The position numbers and the translations under genes are program-made. 6,686 nucleotides of DNA from JBBITI01 sp037440885 (GTDB lineage: Bacteria > Chloroflexota > Dehalococcoidia > Dehalococcoidales > UBA2162): the NCBI GenBank assembly GCA_037440885.1, contig JBBITI010000099.1, forward strand, positions 1-6,686. The letters are read 5' to 3'. A model generated the notes under the pieces. That model was not told the origin of the DNA and searched no databases. It saw nothing but the letters and a program-made list of their open reading frames with translations. Positions 5,655-6,686 of this stretch are shown in pieces (position 1 is the first letter of the stretch; each line of letters begins with the position of its first letter).

Positions 5655-6686
5655 CTAAGCCCACCCAATACTACGTTCGACTGCTCTTTGCCATCCTGCT
5701 ATCAAATTATCTCGTGTCCTCCTGTCCATCGATGCTGTCCAGGTACGGTCGGCTTTCCATTTTATCCTCAACTCTTCTGTATCATGCCACATACCAGTCG
5801 CTAGACCGGCAGCATATGCAACACCTAAGGAGGTTATTTCTGTAACGCTGGCCCGGATCACCGGACGATCCAGTATATCCGCCTGGAATTGCATCAGGAG
5901 ATCATTGACCACCATGCCGCCATCGACTTTAAGCTGGTTCAATTTAACTCCGGAATCCTGCTCCATGGCCTCAAATAGATCACGTGTCTGGTACGCGGTT
6001 GCTTCGAGGACAGCGCGAGCGATATGCCCGCGATTACTGAAACTCGTTAAACCGATAAGGATACCGCGCGCTCTGCTATCCCAGTATGGCGCAAATAACC
6101 CGGAGAAAGCTGGGACAAAGTAGACACCTCCGTTATCTTCAACAGTTCTCGCCAGCATTTCAATCTCGCTGGATTTGTTTATCAATTTTAGATTATCACG
6201 TAACCACTGGACAACAGAGCCGGTCATCGCAATGGGGGCTTCGAGACAATATACTGGTGGTGTTCCAGCGATCTGGTAGGCGATCGTAGTCAGCAATCCA
6301 TGATTGCTGGGAACCGGGTTATTACCGGTATTCATGAGGAGGAAACAACCGGTACCGTAGGTATTTTTAGCATCGCCGGGTTGAAAGCAGGTTTGTCCAA
6401 ATAAAGCTGCTTGCTGATCGCCGAGATCACTGCAGATGGGTAAGGATATACCGAATGGTCCATCTTTGACCGTATATCCGTAAGCGTTAAATTCTACAGA
6501 TGGTCGAATTGAAGGGAGCATTGAACGAGGGATCTTCAGAATATCCAGGATCTCGTCACACCAATCGAGAGTTTTCAGATCCATCAACATTGTCCGGCTG
6601 GCATTAGTCACATCGGTCACATGTATTCCTCGCCCCGGCCCCCCGGTCAACCACCATATCAACCAGGTATCGATATTACCAAAAAG
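5655..6686 (-). CDS. glpK: glycerol kinase, 5' end beyond the window
   Basis: This is the C-terminal 343 residues of an ATP:glycerol 3-phosphotransferase (FGGY family), the first step of glycerol use. The frame stays open to the window edge, where it reads LFGNIDTWLIWWLTGG, a conserved internal GlpK segment; a start at 6662 would be false. About 155 residues are missing relative to the usual 500. Visible hallmarks in residues counted from the edge are HVTDVTNASRTM (22-33), the catalytic aspartate in GDQQAALFG (D90), the nucleotide-binding GTGCFLLMNTG (111-121), GLFAPYWD and VDGGMVVNDLLMQFQADIL. The loop GGPGRG before HVTD is slightly longer than in the E. coli enzyme. One oddity is LEAP (148-151) where the family mostly has LEG followed by a small residue. 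glpD follows after 50 bases and uses the product. The promoter and any glycerol facilitator gene would lie to the right of the window. Confidence 0.95.
   Translation of the reverse strand, partial: LFGNIDTWLIWWLTGGPGRGIHVTDVTNASRTMLMDLKTLDWCDEILDILKIPRSMLPSIRPSVEFNAYGYTVKDGPFGISLPICSDLGDQQAALFGQTCFQPGDAKNTYGTGCFLLMNTGNNPVPSNHGLLTTIAYQIAGTPPVYCLEAPIAMTGSVVQWLRDNLKLINKSSEIEMLARTVEDNGGVYFVPAFSGLFAPYWDSRARGILIGLTSFSNRGHIARAVLEATAYQTRDLFEAMEQDSGVKLNQLKVDGGMVVNDLLMQFQADILDRPVIRASVTEITSLGVAYAAGLATGMWHDTEELRIKWKADRTWTASMDRRTRDNLIAGWQRAVERSIGWA

Noticed and set aside
5905..6289. Open frames on the + strand opposite glpK
   Set aside because: They are antisense to strongly conserved glycerol kinase motifs and have no motifs of their own.
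5655..6662. glpK as a complete 335-residue gene starting at TTG 6662
   Set aside because: The frame continues upstream into conserved glycerol kinase sequence (NIDTWLIW) to the window edge, so the gene is partial and not truncated in nature.
1..6686. A mobile element, CRISPR array, toxin-antitoxin or other new defence system
   Set aside because: No transposase, integrase, repeat-spacer pattern, tRNA or small toxin-like gene is visible; all five genes are recognised housekeeping or stress families.

Overview
The window is ordinary bacterial chromosome with five protein-coding genes and no RNA genes, mobile elements, CRISPR arrays or phage signs that I can see. Strong AGGAGG-type ribosome binding sites, two near-consensus sigma-70/sigma-A promoters and two likely TTG starts point to a bacterium with roughly mid-40s percent GC (judged by eye). 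A class A flavodiiron protein suggests an anaerobe or facultative anaerobe that meets oxygen or nitric oxide. The glycerol kinase and the response-regulator effector domain look to me like Chloroflexota or Gram-positive homologues, but this taxonomic guess is weak and rests on remembered family resemblance.

Left part (1-1420, + strand): a promoter at 6-34 drives a two-gene operon encoding a DUF47 (PhoU-like) protein and a canonical PhoU protein. Both belong to the phosphate-uptake control superfamily, yet no phosphate transporter gene (pit or pstSCAB) lies between or directly after them. A 222-base convergent gap follows (1421-1642). It holds a long perfect stem-loop without a T-tract.

Middle (1643-3749, - strand): a class A flavodiiron protein (FprA-like, with all diiron ligands) and, upstream of it on the same strand, an OmpR/PhoB-type response regulator with its own strong promoter and no sensor kinase in the window. 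The gap between them (2834-3050) has a 12-bp perfect palindrome and a 7-bp inverted repeat that could be control sites for the flavodiiron gene.

Right part (4006-6686, - strand): glpK (5' end cut by the window edge) followed after 50 bases by glpD. Together they turn glycerol into glycerol 3-phosphate and then dihydroxyacetone phosphate, passing electrons to FAD and probably on to quinone.

The three modules (phosphate control, O2/NO defence with a regulator, glycerol use) appear to be neighbours rather than one pathway. I found no convincing new biological system. The most useful oddities are a 10-mer (CGATTGCCGG) present once in each of three non-coding gaps, the T-tract-less stem-loop, the palindromes upstream of the flavodiiron and regulator genes, and the transporter-less DUF47-PhoU pair.
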